From Paraburkholderia tuberum STM678 (GTDB lineage Bacteria; Pseudomonadota; Gammaproteobacteria; Burkholderiales; Burkholderiaceae), in contig NZ_CADFGP010000035.1 in NCBI RefSeq assembly GCF_902833905.1, positions 1-64,000 on the forward strand: a DNA stretch of 64,000 nucleotides, read 5' to 3'. The notes beneath the pieces are model-generated. The model saw only the letters and a program-made list of their open reading frames with translations. It searched no databases and was not told where the DNA came from. Both the position numbers and the translations under genes were made by a program. This document shows positions 1-8,731 of this stretch, piece after piece. Positions within the stretch are counted from its first letter, which is position 1. Each line of letters begins with the position of its first letter.

Positions 1-110
1 ACGAAACGAAGCTCGCTGGAGCAATCCAGTCGTCAGGAAACGCCGGATACGTGATCCGTACGTCCGGTGTTGTGGGAGGACGGCGGGGGCAACCCCGCCT
101 CCTACCCGAT
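1..110 (+). mobile_element. 3' end of a group II intron (domains V and VI)
   Basis: Three successive hairpins end in a typical group II intron 3' terminus. A small stem with a GCAA loop lies at 15-30. A domain V-like element lies at 40-70. It has an 8-bp lower helix (40-47 with 63-70), a G42-U68 wobble, a CGC catalytic triad at 41-43, and an AC bulge at 60-61. Domain VI follows at 73-107 with a GC-rich stem and GCAA loop. A104 is unpaired 7 nt before the sequence end CTACCCGAT, where a branch-point A is expected. The distal part of domain V is 11 nt instead of the usual 14, so it may be a variant or damaged. The intron-encoded reverse transcriptase would lie left of the window. This identification rests on remembered domain V/VI architecture, not a covariance search. 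Confidence 0.68.
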
Positions 111-178
111 CGTCAGTAACGCAACTAACTGTCAGCATTTCCACACTCACCACCTCCCGCACCCGTCGCCAATGTTTT

Positions 179-200
179 CAGTTTTTGTTGACAAAAACTG
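179..200. promoter_or_regulatory. GntR-type palindromic operator O1
   Basis: A perfect inverted repeat: CAGTTTTTGT, two-base centre TG, then ACAAAAACTG. Its core TTGTTGACAA occurs again over the promoter of the adjacent GntR gene, and one intact half-site (ACAAAAACTG) sits at 298-307. FCD-type GntR regulators commonly bind TTGT-N2-ACAA-like palindromes, so this is inferred to be the upstream operator of the neighbouring regulator. Confidence 0.62.
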
Positions 201-324
201 GCTGCCCGTACTCGTCTTGGCATTATCAAAACCGGGTAAGATTCCCGCCAGACAGCCGAGCAGCTTGGCTCGCAGCCTTTCGCTGACGCAACGCAGCACA
301 AAAACTGTCGAAAATCGACGCAAA

Positions 325-357
325 AATTGTTGACAATATTTGTGTCCGTCCTATGAT
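325..357 (+). promoter_or_regulatory. sigma-70 promoter of the GntR gene with overlapping operator O2
   Basis: TTGACA (330-335) and TATGAT (352-357) are separated by 16 bases, an excellent -35/-10 pair 24 bases before the ATG. The -35 box is embedded in a second copy of the palindrome core TTGTTGACAA (327-336). A regulator bound there would block RNA polymerase, which suggests negative autoregulation. Confidence 0.7.
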
Positions 358-381
358 GACCAACATACCGAGACGCCAACC

Positions 382-1095
382 ATGTCCGACCCCGAATCCG
401 TCGCGAACAGTTCGAAGCCCGAAGCAATCGCCGAGCGCATCCGCGCGGCGATCCTCGAGCACCGGCTGGCACCCGGCGCGAAGCTCACCGAAGCTCAGCT
501 ATGCGAAGTATTCGGTGTGAAGCGCGGCCCCATCCGCCAGGCGCTGTCGCAGCTGGCGAGTGAGCGCCTCGTCGATCTCGAGCCGAATCGTGGCGCGTTC
601 GTCGCGAGTCCGTCGTTGCAGGAGGTGCACGAGGTGTTCGAAATGCGCCGCATCATCGAGCTGGCCGTCGTCGAAAAGATCTGTAGCGGACACGGCATGC
701 GGCGTCTGAAGAACATCGGCGGCATGATCGGCCGGGAACGCAGGGCATTCGAAACGCGGGATTTTCCGGCATGGATCCGCTTGTCGGGCGAGTTTCATAC
801 GGAGCTCGCGAACCTGACCGGCAACTCAGTGTTGTGCGATTGCCTGAACGGGCTGGTCGCGCGTTCCACGCTGATTTCCGCGCTGTACGAATCGCTCGGA
901 CGCAGCCCGTGCTCGTTCGAGGACCACGAAGCGATTCTCGCCGCGCTCGACGCCGGCGATGCGAAGCAGGCGGCCGCGCTGATGTCTCACCATCTGCAAA
1001 GCGTCGAGTTGAAGATGCTGGAGCGCCCCGCGCGCGGGGCAGCGGATCTGCATGAAGTATTCGGCGCGCTTGCGTCGAAAGAAGCATCCACCTAG
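382..1095 (+). CDS. GntR family (FCD subfamily) transcriptional regulator of the purine cluster
   Basis: A 237-residue DNA-binding regulator, usual length for FadR/FCD-type GntR proteins. The winged helix covers about residues 13-75, with the conserved segment GVKRGPIRQALSQLASERLV. An all-helical FCD ligand domain follows (about 82-215). His139, His182 and His203/204 lie where this family binds a metal or ligand. The ATG at 382 is chosen over an in-frame TTG at 340 because 340 lies between the -35 and -10 boxes. The gene heads the allantoin genes on the same strand, and two palindromes upstream fit autoregulation. The effector is unknown; a ureide or glyoxylate-pathway intermediate would suit the context. 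Confidence 0.9.
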   Translation: MSDPESVANSSKPEAIAERIRAAILEHRLAPGAKLTEAQLCEVFGVKRGPIRQALSQLASERLVDLEPNRGAFVASPSLQEVHEVFEMRRIIELAVVEKICSGHGMRRLKNIGGMIGRERRAFETRDFPAWIRLSGEFHTELANLTGNSVLCDCLNGLVARSTLISALYESLGRSPCSFEDHEAILAALDAGDAKQAAALMSHHLQSVELKMLERPARGAADLHEVFGALASKEAST

Positions 1096-1462
1096 ACAGC
1101 CGAAGCCGACTCCACCCCAGGCTGAGGCAAGCAGCAGGCGAGCGCCCGTTCGTGGTGCGCGCCGCACTGAATTGAACTGAACCGATAGATGCACGGCCAG
1201 GCGGCCTCGCATGAGCGCCGCCGGCCTGAACACGCACGTCCGTCGCGAGACGACGGAGCTCGGGTAGCGACGCATCGCCGGAAAGCCGCGGCGGCTGGCG
1301 ATGCGACAACCACAAGTACGTCAGTACGGAGACACGCGCGGCACGGTCCGGGACCACGACGCCGACTTCTTCGACCCATGCGGGACGAGAAGCGAGCAAC
1401 TGGCATGGCCGATGCAATGTCCGTCGATGCTCTTTCGACGGTCCCTATCCAAAGGAGGAATC
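1096..1462. other. Intergenic leader before the permease gene, no gene seen
   Basis: 367 bases between the regulator and the permease. Reading frames here lack family resemblance and the composition is low-complexity GC-rich. No TTGT-N2-ACAA palindrome like those upstream of the regulator was seen, and no convincing -35/-10 pair. A strong ribosome binding site (AAAGGAGGAA, 1451-1460) ends the region. A long untranslated leader is possible. Confidence 0.5.
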
Positions 1463-2944
1463 ATGGCTCAGTTCAGTGCAGCGCCAGGCAGTCACCCCAT
1501 CTCCAACTATCCGGACGGCACGGCTCAAACCGATCCGTCGATGCCGGCCGGCTACAGCGAGCGGCTCTACAACAAGGACCTCGCGCCGCTGCGCGCGCAG
1601 AACTGGAGCGCGTACAACATCTTCGCGTTCTGGATGTCGGACGTGCATAGCGTGGGTGGCTATGTATTCGCGGGGAGTCTGTTCGCGCTCGGCCTGACGA
1701 GCTGGCAGGTGCTGGTGTCGCTGCTGATCGGCATCACGCTCGTGAACGTGCTGTGCAACCTGATCGCGAAGCCGAGCCAACTGAACGGCGTGCCGTATCC
1801 GGTCGCGTGCCGCGCGACCTTCGGCGTGCTCGGCGCGAATGTCCCCGCAGTGATCCGCGGCCTGATCGCGGTCGCGTGGTATGGCATCCAGACCTATCTC
1901 GCGTCGAGCGCGCTCGTGATCGTCGTGCTGAAGTTCGTGCCGCAACTGCTGCCGTACGCGGACGTGCATCGGCATGGCCTGCTCGGTCTGTCGACGCTCG
2001 GCTGGGCGGGCTTCATGCTGCTGTGGGTACTGCAGGCGCTGGTGTTCTGGCACGGCATGGAGACCATCAAGAAGTTCATCGACTTCGCCGGGCCAGCCGT
2101 CTACGTCGTGATGTTCATTCTCGCCGGCTACATGGTGTATCGCGCGGGTTGGCGCAACATCGGCATCAACCTCGGCGGCGTCAAATATCACGGCATGGAA
2201 GTGGTGCCGGTGATGATCACGGCGATTTCGCTGGTGGTGTCGTACTTCTCCGGACCAATGCTGAATTTCGGTGACTTCTCGCGCTACGGCAGGAGCTTTC
2301 GCAGCGTCAAGCGCGGCAACTTCTGGGGCCTGCCGGTCAACTTCCTCGCGTTCTCGCTCGTCACGGTGATCACCACCGCGGCCACGCTGCCGGTGTTCGG
2401 CGAACTGATTACGGACCCGGTCGAGACGGTGGGCCGCATCGACTATCCGATGGCCGTAATTCTCGGCGCGCTGACCTTCACGATCGCGACGATCGGCATC
2501 AACATCGTCGCGAACTTCGTGTCGCCGGCCTTCGACTTCTCGAACGTTGCACCGCGTCTGATTAGCTGGCGCGCGGGCGGCATGCTCGCGGCGGTCGCGT
2601 CGGTGTTCATCACGCCGTGGAACCTGTTCAACAATCCGGCCGTGATCCACTACACGCTCGACGTGCTCGGCAGCTTCATCGGGCCTTTGTACGGCGTCCT
2701 GATCGTCGACTTCTACCTCGTCAAGCGTCAGAAGATCGTGCTCGACGATCTGTACACGGTCGCGCCGAGCGGCTCGTACTGGTATCGCAACGGCGTCAAC
2801 TATCGCGCGGTGGCCGCGTTGCTGCCGGCCGCGCTGATCGCGGTGATCTGCGTGATGGTGCCGGGGCTCGACGGCTGCGCGAATTTCTCGTGGTTCATCG
2901 GCGCGGGACTCGGCATGCTGTTTTACCGGATGCTCGCACGCTGA
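1463..2944 (+). CDS. NCS1 family nucleobase/ureide:cation symporter (probable allantoin or hydantoin permease)
   Basis: A 493-residue inner-membrane transporter with the NCS1 hallmark opening: a hydrophilic N-terminus, then LYNKDLAPL and WSAYNIFAFWMSDVHSVGGY just before the first membrane helix. About twelve hydrophobic segments follow. The start is fixed by AAAGGAGGAA placed three bases before ATG. NCS1 proteins carry nucleobases, hydantoins or allantoin. Position directly before an allantoin/hydantoin racemase and PuuE allantoinase resembles the Klebsiella hpxC-hpxA-hpxB arrangement. Allantoin is therefore the best substrate guess, with hydantoins or uracil as alternatives. Confidence 0.9.
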   Translation: MAQFSAAPGSHPISNYPDGTAQTDPSMPAGYSERLYNKDLAPLRAQNWSAYNIFAFWMSDVHSVGGYVFAGSLFALGLTSWQVLVSLLIGITLVNVLCNLIAKPSQLNGVPYPVACRATFGVLGANVPAVIRGLIAVAWYGIQTYLASSALVIVVLKFVPQLLPYADVHRHGLLGLSTLGWAGFMLLWVLQALVFWHGMETIKKFIDFAGPAVYVVMFILAGYMVYRAGWRNIGINLGGVKYHGMEVVPVMITAISLVVSYFSGPMLNFGDFSRYGRSFRSVKRGNFWGLPVNFLAFSLVTVITTAATLPVFGELITDPVETVGRIDYPMAVILGALTFTIATIGINIVANFVSPAFDFSNVAPRLISWRAGGMLAAVASVFITPWNLFNNPAVIHYTLDVLGSFIGPLYGVLIVDFYLVKRQKIVLDDLYTVAPSGSYWYRNGVNYRAVAALLPAALIAVICVMVPGLDGCANFSWFIGAGLGMLFYRMLAR

Positions 2945-2992
2945 GTTTCACGGGCTTTCGTCGCTGCAATAACGAGTCGAACAGGAGTCGCC

Positions 2993-3775
2993 ATGCGTAT
3001 CAAACTGATCAATCCGAACACGACGCGCCGCATGACCGAGGCGATGGGGCGCTGCGCGCGCGACGTCGCCGCGCCCGGCACCGAAGTGATCGCCGTCAAT
3101 CCGACGATGGGGCCGCCGTCGATCGAGGGCTATTACGACGAAGCGCTCGCCACGCCCGGTCTGCTCGCCGAAGTCGAGGCGGGCGAACGGGACGGCTGTG
3201 ACGGCTACGTGATCGCGTGCTTCGGCGACCCCGGTCTCTATGCGGCCCGCGAGTTGGCGCGCGGCCCGGTGATCGGCATCGCCGAGGCGGCGATGCACGC
3301 GGCGAGCGTGCTCGCGCCGGGCTTTTCGGTCGTGACGACGCTCGCGCGCACCTGCGGCATGGCCTGGCATCTGGCCGAGCGCTACGGCATGAAGCGCTTC
3401 TGCCGCAACGTGCGTGCGACCGACGTCGCCGTGCTCGATCTCGACCAGCCGGGCTCGGCGGCGCGCCGCATCATCCTCGACGAATGCCGGCGCGCGCTCG
3501 CCGAGGACGGCTCGGACGCGATCGTGCTCGGCTGCGCGGGCATGGCCGAGCTGTGCGCGGAGATCGAGGATGCGCTCGGCGCGCCGGTGATCGAAGGCGT
3601 GACGGCGGCCGTCAAATGGACCGAGGCGCTGGTGACGCTGCGTCTCGCGACGGCCAAGCGCGGCGACTACGCGCGGCCGCTCGCGAAGCGCTACGACGGC
3701 GCGCTCGCGTCGTTCAGCCCCGGTCCGCTGCGGGTAAACGCCGAGTCGGCGGACTCGCACATACACTCGCTGTAA
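2993..3775 (+). CDS. hpxA: Asp/Glu/hydantoin racemase family protein, probable allantoin racemase
   Basis: A 260-residue cytosolic racemase. The family's two catalytic cysteines are present: Cys76 in IACFGDPG and Cys181 in VLGCAGM, giving the two-base mechanism that inverts the C5 centre of hydantoins. The N-terminal LINPNTTRRMTEAM is the family signature that binds the substrate. It lies 48 bases after the permease. Next to a stereospecific allantoinase it most likely converts R-allantoin to the S form, as Klebsiella HpxA does. A general hydantoin racemase (HyuE) is the alternative, but no hydantoinase is nearby. Confidence 0.87.
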   Translation: MRIKLINPNTTRRMTEAMGRCARDVAAPGTEVIAVNPTMGPPSIEGYYDEALATPGLLAEVEAGERDGCDGYVIACFGDPGLYAARELARGPVIGIAEAAMHAASVLAPGFSVVTTLARTCGMAWHLAERYGMKRFCRNVRATDVAVLDLDQPGSAARRIILDECRRALAEDGSDAIVLGCAGMAELCAEIEDALGAPVIEGVTAAVKWTEALVTLRLATAKRGDYARPLAKRYDGALASFSPGPLRVNAESADSHIHSL

Positions 3776-3969
3776 CACGCACTATCTGCCCGGCTGTATG
3801 GGCGCACCGGGGTGTTTTCGCTACACTGGGTCAACTCGGCGCTGCGGTTTCCGCAGCCGCTGAAGCCGCCCGTTGCGTGGCTACACGTGTGAACCCCGCA
3901 TCGTTGTCGAGGGGTTTCGAACCGCGTTCACGCGCATTCCTGGTCCCGTCACTACGCATCCGTCAAACC

Positions 3970-4920
3970 ATGCCACTCGACCCGAACTACCCGCGCGATC
4001 TGATCGGCTACGGCCGCCACCCGGTGCATCCGAACTGGCCGGGGCGAGCGCGCGTTGCGGTGCAATTCGTCCTCAATTACGAAGAGGGCGGCGAAAACTG
4101 CGTGCTGCACGGCGATCCCGCTTCCGAGCAGTTCCTGTCGGAGATCGTGGGCGCGGCGGCGTATCCGGCGCGGCACATGAGCATGGAGTCGATCTACGAA
4201 TACGGCTCGCGCGCGGGCGTGTGGCGCATTCTGCGCGAATTCGAAAGGCGCGACCTGCCGCTGACGGTGTTCGGCGTCGGCATGGCGATCGAACGGCATC
4301 CAGAAGTTGCGCGGGCGTTCGTCGAACTCGGACATGAGATCGCGTGCCACGGCTATCGCTGGATTCACTATCAGGACATGTCGCCGGAGGAGGAGGCGCA
4401 GCACATGCGCCTCGGCATGGAGGCGATCGAGCGCGTGACCGGCGTGCGGCCGCTCGGCTGGTACACCGGCCGCGACAGTCCGAATACCCATCGGCTGGTC
4501 GCCGAATATGGCGGCTTCCTGTACGACTCCGATTACTACGGCGACGACCTGCCGTTCTGGATGGACGTCGAGGTGGCGGGCGGCAAGACCGTGCCGCAAC
4601 TGATCGTGCCGTACACGCTCGACACCAACGACATGCGCTTCGCCACCCCGCAAGGCTTCAACACCGCGGACCACTTCTTCACCTACCTGCGCGACGCATT
4701 CGACGTGCTGTACGAAGAGGGCGACGAAGTGCCGAAGATGCTGTCGATCGGCATGCACTGCCGGCTGCTCGGGCGGCCGGGGCGTTTCCGGGCGCTGCAG
4801 CGCTTTCTCGACCACATCGAGCAGCACGATCGCGTGTGGGTGTCGCGGCGCGTCGATATCGCGCGGCACTGGCACGAAACTCATCCTTACCAGCAAGACA
4901 ACCGCGAGGCTGCGGCATGA
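3970..4920 (+). CDS. puuE: PuuE-type allantoinase (polysaccharide deacetylase fold)
   Basis: A 316-residue cofactor-independent allantoinase that opens the ring of S-allantoin to give allantoate. It belongs to the carbohydrate esterase 4 fold, not the amidohydrolase fold. Family features include MPLDPNYPRDLIGYGR at the start, VAVQFVLNYEEGGE, the HMSMESIYEYGSRAGVWR segment, HEIACHGYRW and GMHCRLLGRPGRF near the end. The length matches known PuuE. The gene is preceded by 194 bases without a gene and overlaps uraD by four bases (ATGA), so the two are translationally coupled. Confidence 0.94.
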   Translation: MPLDPNYPRDLIGYGRHPVHPNWPGRARVAVQFVLNYEEGGENCVLHGDPASEQFLSEIVGAAAYPARHMSMESIYEYGSRAGVWRILREFERRDLPLTVFGVGMAIERHPEVARAFVELGHEIACHGYRWIHYQDMSPEEEAQHMRLGMEAIERVTGVRPLGWYTGRDSPNTHRLVAEYGGFLYDSDYYGDDLPFWMDVEVAGGKTVPQLIVPYTLDTNDMRFATPQGFNTADHFFTYLRDAFDVLYEEGDEVPKMLSIGMHCRLLGRPGRFRALQRFLDHIEQHDRVWVSRRVDIARHWHETHPYQQDNREAAA

Positions 4921-5438
4921 AGGCGATGCAATACACCCTGGACCAACTCAACAGGATCTCGACCGACGCGTTCGTCGCGGCGCTGTCGGGCATCTTCGAG
5001 CACTCGCCGTGGGTCGCCGAAGTCGCGGCGCGGGAGCGGCCGTTCGCGAGCATCGACGAGCTGCATCGCAGGATGTCGCAGATCGTCGAAACGTCTGGCG
5101 AGGACAAGCAGCTCGCGCTTATCAACGCGCACCCGGAGCTGGCCGGCAAAGCCGCGGTGCGCGGCGAGCTGACCGCCGAGTCGACGCGCGAGCAAAGCGG
5201 CGCGGGTCTCGCGCAATGCACGCAGGAAGAGTTCGACAAGCTGCATGCGCTCAATCAAGCGTATCGCGAGAAATTCGGTTTTCCGTTCATTCTCGCGGTG
5301 CGCGGCTACGACCGCCACGGCATCATCGCGGACTTCGAATCGCGCGTGAACAACAGCCGCGCCGACGAACTGCGCGCGAGCCTCGATCAGATCTATCGCA
5401 TTGCACGTTTGCGGCTCGACGACCTGATCGGCGCGTGA
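4917..5438 (+). CDS. uraD: 2-oxo-4-hydroxy-4-carboxy-5-ureidoimidazoline (OHCU) decarboxylase
   Basis: A 173-residue decarboxylase that turns OHCU into S-allantoin, the third step from urate. The catalytic histidine is His72 in NAHPELAGK, followed by the conserved [12 protein letters not shown] and [13 protein letters not shown] segments that line the active site. The ATG at 4917 overlaps the puuE stop. The nearby ATG at 4926 is less likely because it would break the overlap. Pairing with uraH (on the opposite strand at 10.3-10.7 kb) completes the urate-to-S-allantoin branch. Confidence 0.95.
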   Translation: MKAMQYTLDQLNRISTDAFVAALSGIFEHSPWVAEVAARERPFASIDELHRRMSQIVETSGEDKQLALINAHPELAGKAAVRGELTAESTREQSGAGLAQCTQEEFDKLHALNQAYREKFGFPFILAVRGYDRHGIIADFESRVNNSRADELRASLDQIYRIARLRLDDLIGA

Positions 5439-5505
5439 CGCGCATTGCGTCACGCAGCGAGCCGTAACGTTTTTCCCGCACCAATCGATCTCAAGGACGA
5501 CAAAG

Positions 5506-6516
5506 ATGGCACTTCCGATTCTCGACCCCAACGCACCGGAATTCACGCGCCGTTACGTGAACCTGGCGGACCCGCGTCTGGGCGCGCAGGCGCTCGAGGC
5601 CAGCGACGAATTCTTCGCGCCGAAGGACCGCATGCTGAATCCGGAACCGGCCGTCTTCATTCCGGGCAAGTACGACGACAACGGCAAGTGGATGGACGGC
5701 TGGGAAACGCGTCGCAAGCGCACGACCGGCTACGACTGGTGCATCGTCAAGCTCGCGCGGCCCGGCGTGATCAAGGGACTCGACCTCGACACGAGCCACT
5801 TCACCGGCAACTTCCCGCCGGCGGCGTCGGTGGAAGCGGCGCGCGTTGCGGATGGCGAGCCGAATCAGGCGACGCAATGGACCGAGATCGTGCCGTCGAC
5901 CACGTTGCAGGGCAATAGCCACCACTACCTCGAAGTCGGCGACGCGAGCGCGTATACGCATCTGCGCGTGAACATCTATCCGGACGGCGGCATCGCGCGT
6001 CTGCGTGTTTACGGTCAGCCGCAGGTCGACTGGGCCGGCGCGAGCCGCACCGAGCAGTTCGATCTCGCGGCGATGGAAAACGGCGCGTATCTGGTCGGCG
6101 CGAACAACCAGCACTTCGGCGCGGCCTCGACGCTGCTGATGCCGGGTCGCGGCGTGAATATGGGCGACGGCTGGGAAACGCGTCGTCGTCGCGAGCCGGG
6201 CAACGACTGGGCGATCATCGCGCTCGCGCAGCCGGGCGTGATCCGCAAGATCGAAGTCGACACCGCGCACTTCAAGGGCAATTATCCGGATCGCTGTTCG
6301 ATCCAGGCCGCGTCCGTGAAGGGCGGGACCGACAGCTCGCTCGTCACGCAGGCGATGTTCTGGCCGGTGCTGCTCGGCGAACAGAAACTGCAGATGGACG
6401 AGCAGCATTTCTTCGAGAGCGAGATCGCGGCGCTCGGGCCCGTTACGCATGTGCGCTTCAACATCTATCCGGACGGCGGCGTGTCGCGTCTGCGTCTGTG
6501 GGGTACGCTCGAATGA
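5506..6516 (+). CDS. alc: Allantoicase
   Basis: A 336-residue allantoate amidinohydrolase that releases urea and ureidoglycolate. The protein is an internal duplication of the allantoicase jelly-roll domain. [14 protein letters not shown] (about residue 65) and [14 protein letters not shown] (about residue 222) are the matching segments, each followed by a conserved Asp-Thr-(Ser/Ala)-His-Phe run. The N-terminus [17 protein letters not shown] is typical. A good AAGGA-type site precedes ATG. Its stop overlaps the allA start (ATGA). Confidence 0.95.
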   Translation: MALPILDPNAPEFTRRYVNLADPRLGAQALEASDEFFAPKDRMLNPEPAVFIPGKYDDNGKWMDGWETRRKRTTGYDWCIVKLARPGVIKGLDLDTSHFTGNFPPAASVEAARVADGEPNQATQWTEIVPSTTLQGNSHHYLEVGDASAYTHLRVNIYPDGGIARLRVYGQPQVDWAGASRTEQFDLAAMENGAYLVGANNQHFGAASTLLMPGRGVNMGDGWETRRRREPGNDWAIIALAQPGVIRKIEVDTAHFKGNYPDRCSIQAASVKGGTDSSLVTQAMFWPVLLGEQKLQMDEQHFFESEIAALGPVTHVRFNIYPDGGVSRLRLWGTLE

Positions 6517-7025
6517 AAACGCTCGCCATCGAAGCGCTGACGAAAGCGGCGTTCGCCGCATTCGGCGACGTGATCGAACTCGAAGGCGCGAAGCAGATTC
6601 CGATCAACCTCGGCACGACGATCCGCTATCACGACCTCGCGAAAGTCGACGTGGCCGACGAGCACGGCCGCACGCTCGTCAATCTGTTTCGTGGCCAGCC
6701 GCGCACGCTGCCGTTCGAAGTGAAGATGCTCGAGCGTCATCCGCTTGGCAGCCAGGCGTTCGTGCCGCTCAACGACAAGCCGTATCTGGTCGTCGTCGCG
6801 CCCGCGGGCGAACTCGACACGAAGAAGATCCGCGCGTTCGTCACCACTGGCTGGCAGGGCGTCAACTACGCGAAAGGCGTGTGGCACCATCCGCTGATCG
6901 CATTGGGCGAGACGAGCGACTTTATCGTCGTCGATCGTGGCGGCGAGGGGCTCAATCTGAACGAGCAGGATCTGGCGGAGTCGCTGTGGCTCACGGAAGA
7001 TGCGCTGAGCGCGGTGGCGTTTTGA
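6513..7025 (+). CDS. allA: Ureidoglycolate lyase
   Basis: A 170-residue cupin-like lyase that splits ureidoglycolate into glyoxylate and urea, ending the pathway. AllA landmarks are present: the [10 protein letters not shown] opening, [20 protein letters not shown], and [10 protein letters not shown] with the two conserved histidines. The start at 6513 overlaps the alc stop. An intrinsic terminator 50 bases downstream closes the operon. Confidence 0.95.
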   Translation: MKTLAIEALTKAAFAAFGDVIELEGAKQIPINLGTTIRYHDLAKVDVADEHGRTLVNLFRGQPRTLPFEVKMLERHPLGSQAFVPLNDKPYLVVVAPAGELDTKKIRAFVTTGWQGVNYAKGVWHHPLIALGETSDFIVVDRGGEGLNLNEQDLAESLWLTEDALSAVAF

Positions 7026-7074
7026 TGGCGTTGCTGCTGCCGGGTCGCCGGCAGCGTTGTGGTTCGAAGAACAG

Positions 7075-7107
7075 GCCCGCGACGTGCGTTACGTCGTGGG
7101 CTTTTTT
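7075..7107 (+). terminator. Rho-independent terminator of the allantoin operon
   Basis: Stem GCCCGCGACG (7075-7084), 7-base loop, CGTCGTGGGC (7092-7101) with one G-U pair, followed directly by six T. It lies between allA and the convergent hipA. Confidence 0.85.
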
Positions 7108-7120
7108 GCATGGATGGCGA

Positions 7121-8467
7121 TCACTTGCGCCTGCCAAGCAGCGGCGAATGCCCAATGACTTCCCTTGACCGTTCGGGCGGCTCCGGCGCCGAAAATCCCG
7201 CTGCTTCGATGGCCGGCTTGAGCCCCCTGAATTGCAGGCTTTTCTTCGGCGAGCGCAGCGATGTCATGCCGTCGTCCCATGCATGCAGCATCTGCTTGGC
7301 GAGCGCACGCCACTGCGGTTCGTTGCGCGCTGCTTCGATCAACTCGTGGCCGACGTCGACAGCGGAGTCGCACAGCGCTTCAACCATCTGCGCATATTGC
7401 CGCGGGGCGATGCCCATGCGTGTGTTGAAAAATCGTTCCAGCGTTTTACCGGCTGCCCAGGTTTTGCGGCCGTCGACAGGCAGCCCGGGCGGATTGGCTG
7501 CGAAGCGCGGATAAGCCTGGGTCGTCACGACATCGTAGACGGGCGTGAACGCAACGTCGTCGACCGAGGTATAGAACAGTGCGACGTTCTTGGTGTGGCA
7601 GTCCGCATTGCGCACGACGTAGTTCGTCAGCAAATGCCAGCCGAGCTGCTGGAGTTGCATCCGCATGGTGTCGCGATCGAGCAGATACGCTCTTGCCGCG
7701 TTGAGCATTTTCTCGCTCGTCGAATGGTATTTTTCGTGCGGCGGCAAGCCGAGCAGACCGCACAAGTCTTCGACGCCATACGCCGGCAGTCCCTGCGCGT
7801 CGACATCGAAGCGCTCGACGACGAGCGCCCTGCCATCGTCCGACATCCGCGTGCGCGCAACGGGCGCCACTCCCAGCCGCTCCAGCACCCGCATCGAATG
7901 GAACTCGTTGAAACCGAGAAAGGGCGTGTTGTCGTCCGAACCTTTGACGATGTGACGGCTCGTTCGAATCGTCGGCTTACCGAGCTGCACCGGTGTCGAT
8001 GCGGCAGACTGCGCCTGCGGCGCGATGAACTTCGGCACGACGCCCGAAATGGCCGCTCGCGCGTATTCACGTACGAGTTGCGCGAAATGTTCGGCGGTGT
8101 TGTCGCCGTGCAGGATGTGCTGGACGTCGAGCGCCTGGAGTTCGGTGCCCGGCGCCACGCCTTCGGGCGTCACGGTGACCCGGCCGATCCCCATCGAGCC
8201 CACGACGGCGAGCAGTGACAGGTCGGTTCCGTCGAGCAAGGGCCCGAATTGCTCGCGGATCAGATTCAGCAGATAGCCTTCAGGCAGGTTCTGCCGGAAA
8301 AACGGATGCAGGTCGCGTGGCCAGCGCCAAGGCTCTTCGCGCACCGGCATCGTCAGGCTGACGAAGTCGGCCGCGCTCGCATCGCCGTTATATTTGAGGA
8401 CATAGTCGTCGCGCTCGCGAAACAGCGTGGCAACGTTCTTGCCTAGCACCTGAACGTCGAGCTTCAT
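7121..8467 (-). CDS. hipA: HipA-type serine/threonine kinase toxin
   Basis: A 448-residue single-chain HipA. An N-terminal HipA_N subdomain (1-110) precedes the kinase: the ISGVVPKF loop (140-147) corresponds to the phosphorylatable P-loop, Lys175 in HIVK is the expected ATP-binding lysine, NADCHTKN (287-294) carries the catalytic Asp289, and YDVV (311-314) carries the metal-binding Asp312. In characterised HipA proteins the target is glutamyl-tRNA synthetase or another translation component. No key residue is missing, so the toxin looks active. It overlaps hipB by four bases and is convergent with the allantoin operon. Confidence 0.92.
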   Translation of the reverse strand: MKLDVQVLGKNVATLFRERDDYVLKYNGDASAADFVSLTMPVREEPWRWPRDLHPFFRQNLPEGYLLNLIREQFGPLLDGTDLSLLAVVGSMGIGRVTVTPEGVAPGTELQALDVQHILHGDNTAEHFAQLVREYARAAISGVVPKFIAPQAQSAASTPVQLGKPTIRTSRHIVKGSDDNTPFLGFNEFHSMRVLERLGVAPVARTRMSDDGRALVVERFDVDAQGLPAYGVEDLCGLLGLPPHEKYHSTSEKMLNAARAYLLDRDTMRMQLQQLGWHLLTNYVVRNADCHTKNVALFYTSVDDVAFTPVYDVVTTQAYPRFAANPPGLPVDGRKTWAAGKTLERFFNTRMGIAPRQYAQMVEALCDSAVDVGHELIEAARNEPQWRALAKQMLHAWDDGMTSLRSPKKSLQFRGLKPAIEAAGFSAPEPPERSREVIGHSPLLGRRK

Positions 8468-8730
8468 GGCTGCGCGTCCGGGCTGCGCTGTTCAGCGAGG
8501 ATGTCTTCCAGCGTGCGGCCATGTCCATGCGCGACGAACTTGAGGTCGTAACCGGCAACCTCGAGCAGGCGCACGAGCACGGACACGCTCATATCGTTCC
8601 TGGCGAGGGTTTCCATCCGCGCGACGGTCGTGCGGGCCACGCCCGCGCGGCGCCCAAGTTCTTCCTGCGATAGTTTGCTGTCGCGTCGCACGGCTTTCAG
8701 CATGTCCGAGACATCGGCGAGGGTGGTCAT
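8464..8730 (-). CDS. hipB: HipB-type antitoxin / autorepressor
   Basis: An 88-residue Cro/C1-type helix-turn-helix protein. LSQEELGRRAGVARTTVARME (about 20-40) is the DNA-binding motif. A short C-terminal tail follows. It precedes hipA with an ATGA overlap, the usual antitoxin-first order. It presumably binds HipA and the four 18-bp repeats upstream, repressing the operon. The nearest repeat sits right at the start codon and would cover the ribosome binding site. Confidence 0.9.
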   Translation of the reverse strand: MTTLADVSDMLKAVRRDSKLSQEELGRRAGVARTTVARMETLARNDMSVSVLVRLLEVAGYDLKFVAHGHGRTLEDILAEQRSPDAQP

Positions 8731-8731
8731 T

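Noticed and set aside
73-107. Strong GC hairpin read as a simple rho-independent terminator
   Set aside because: No T tract follows, and the preceding domain V-like hairpin makes group II intron domain VI a better explanation.
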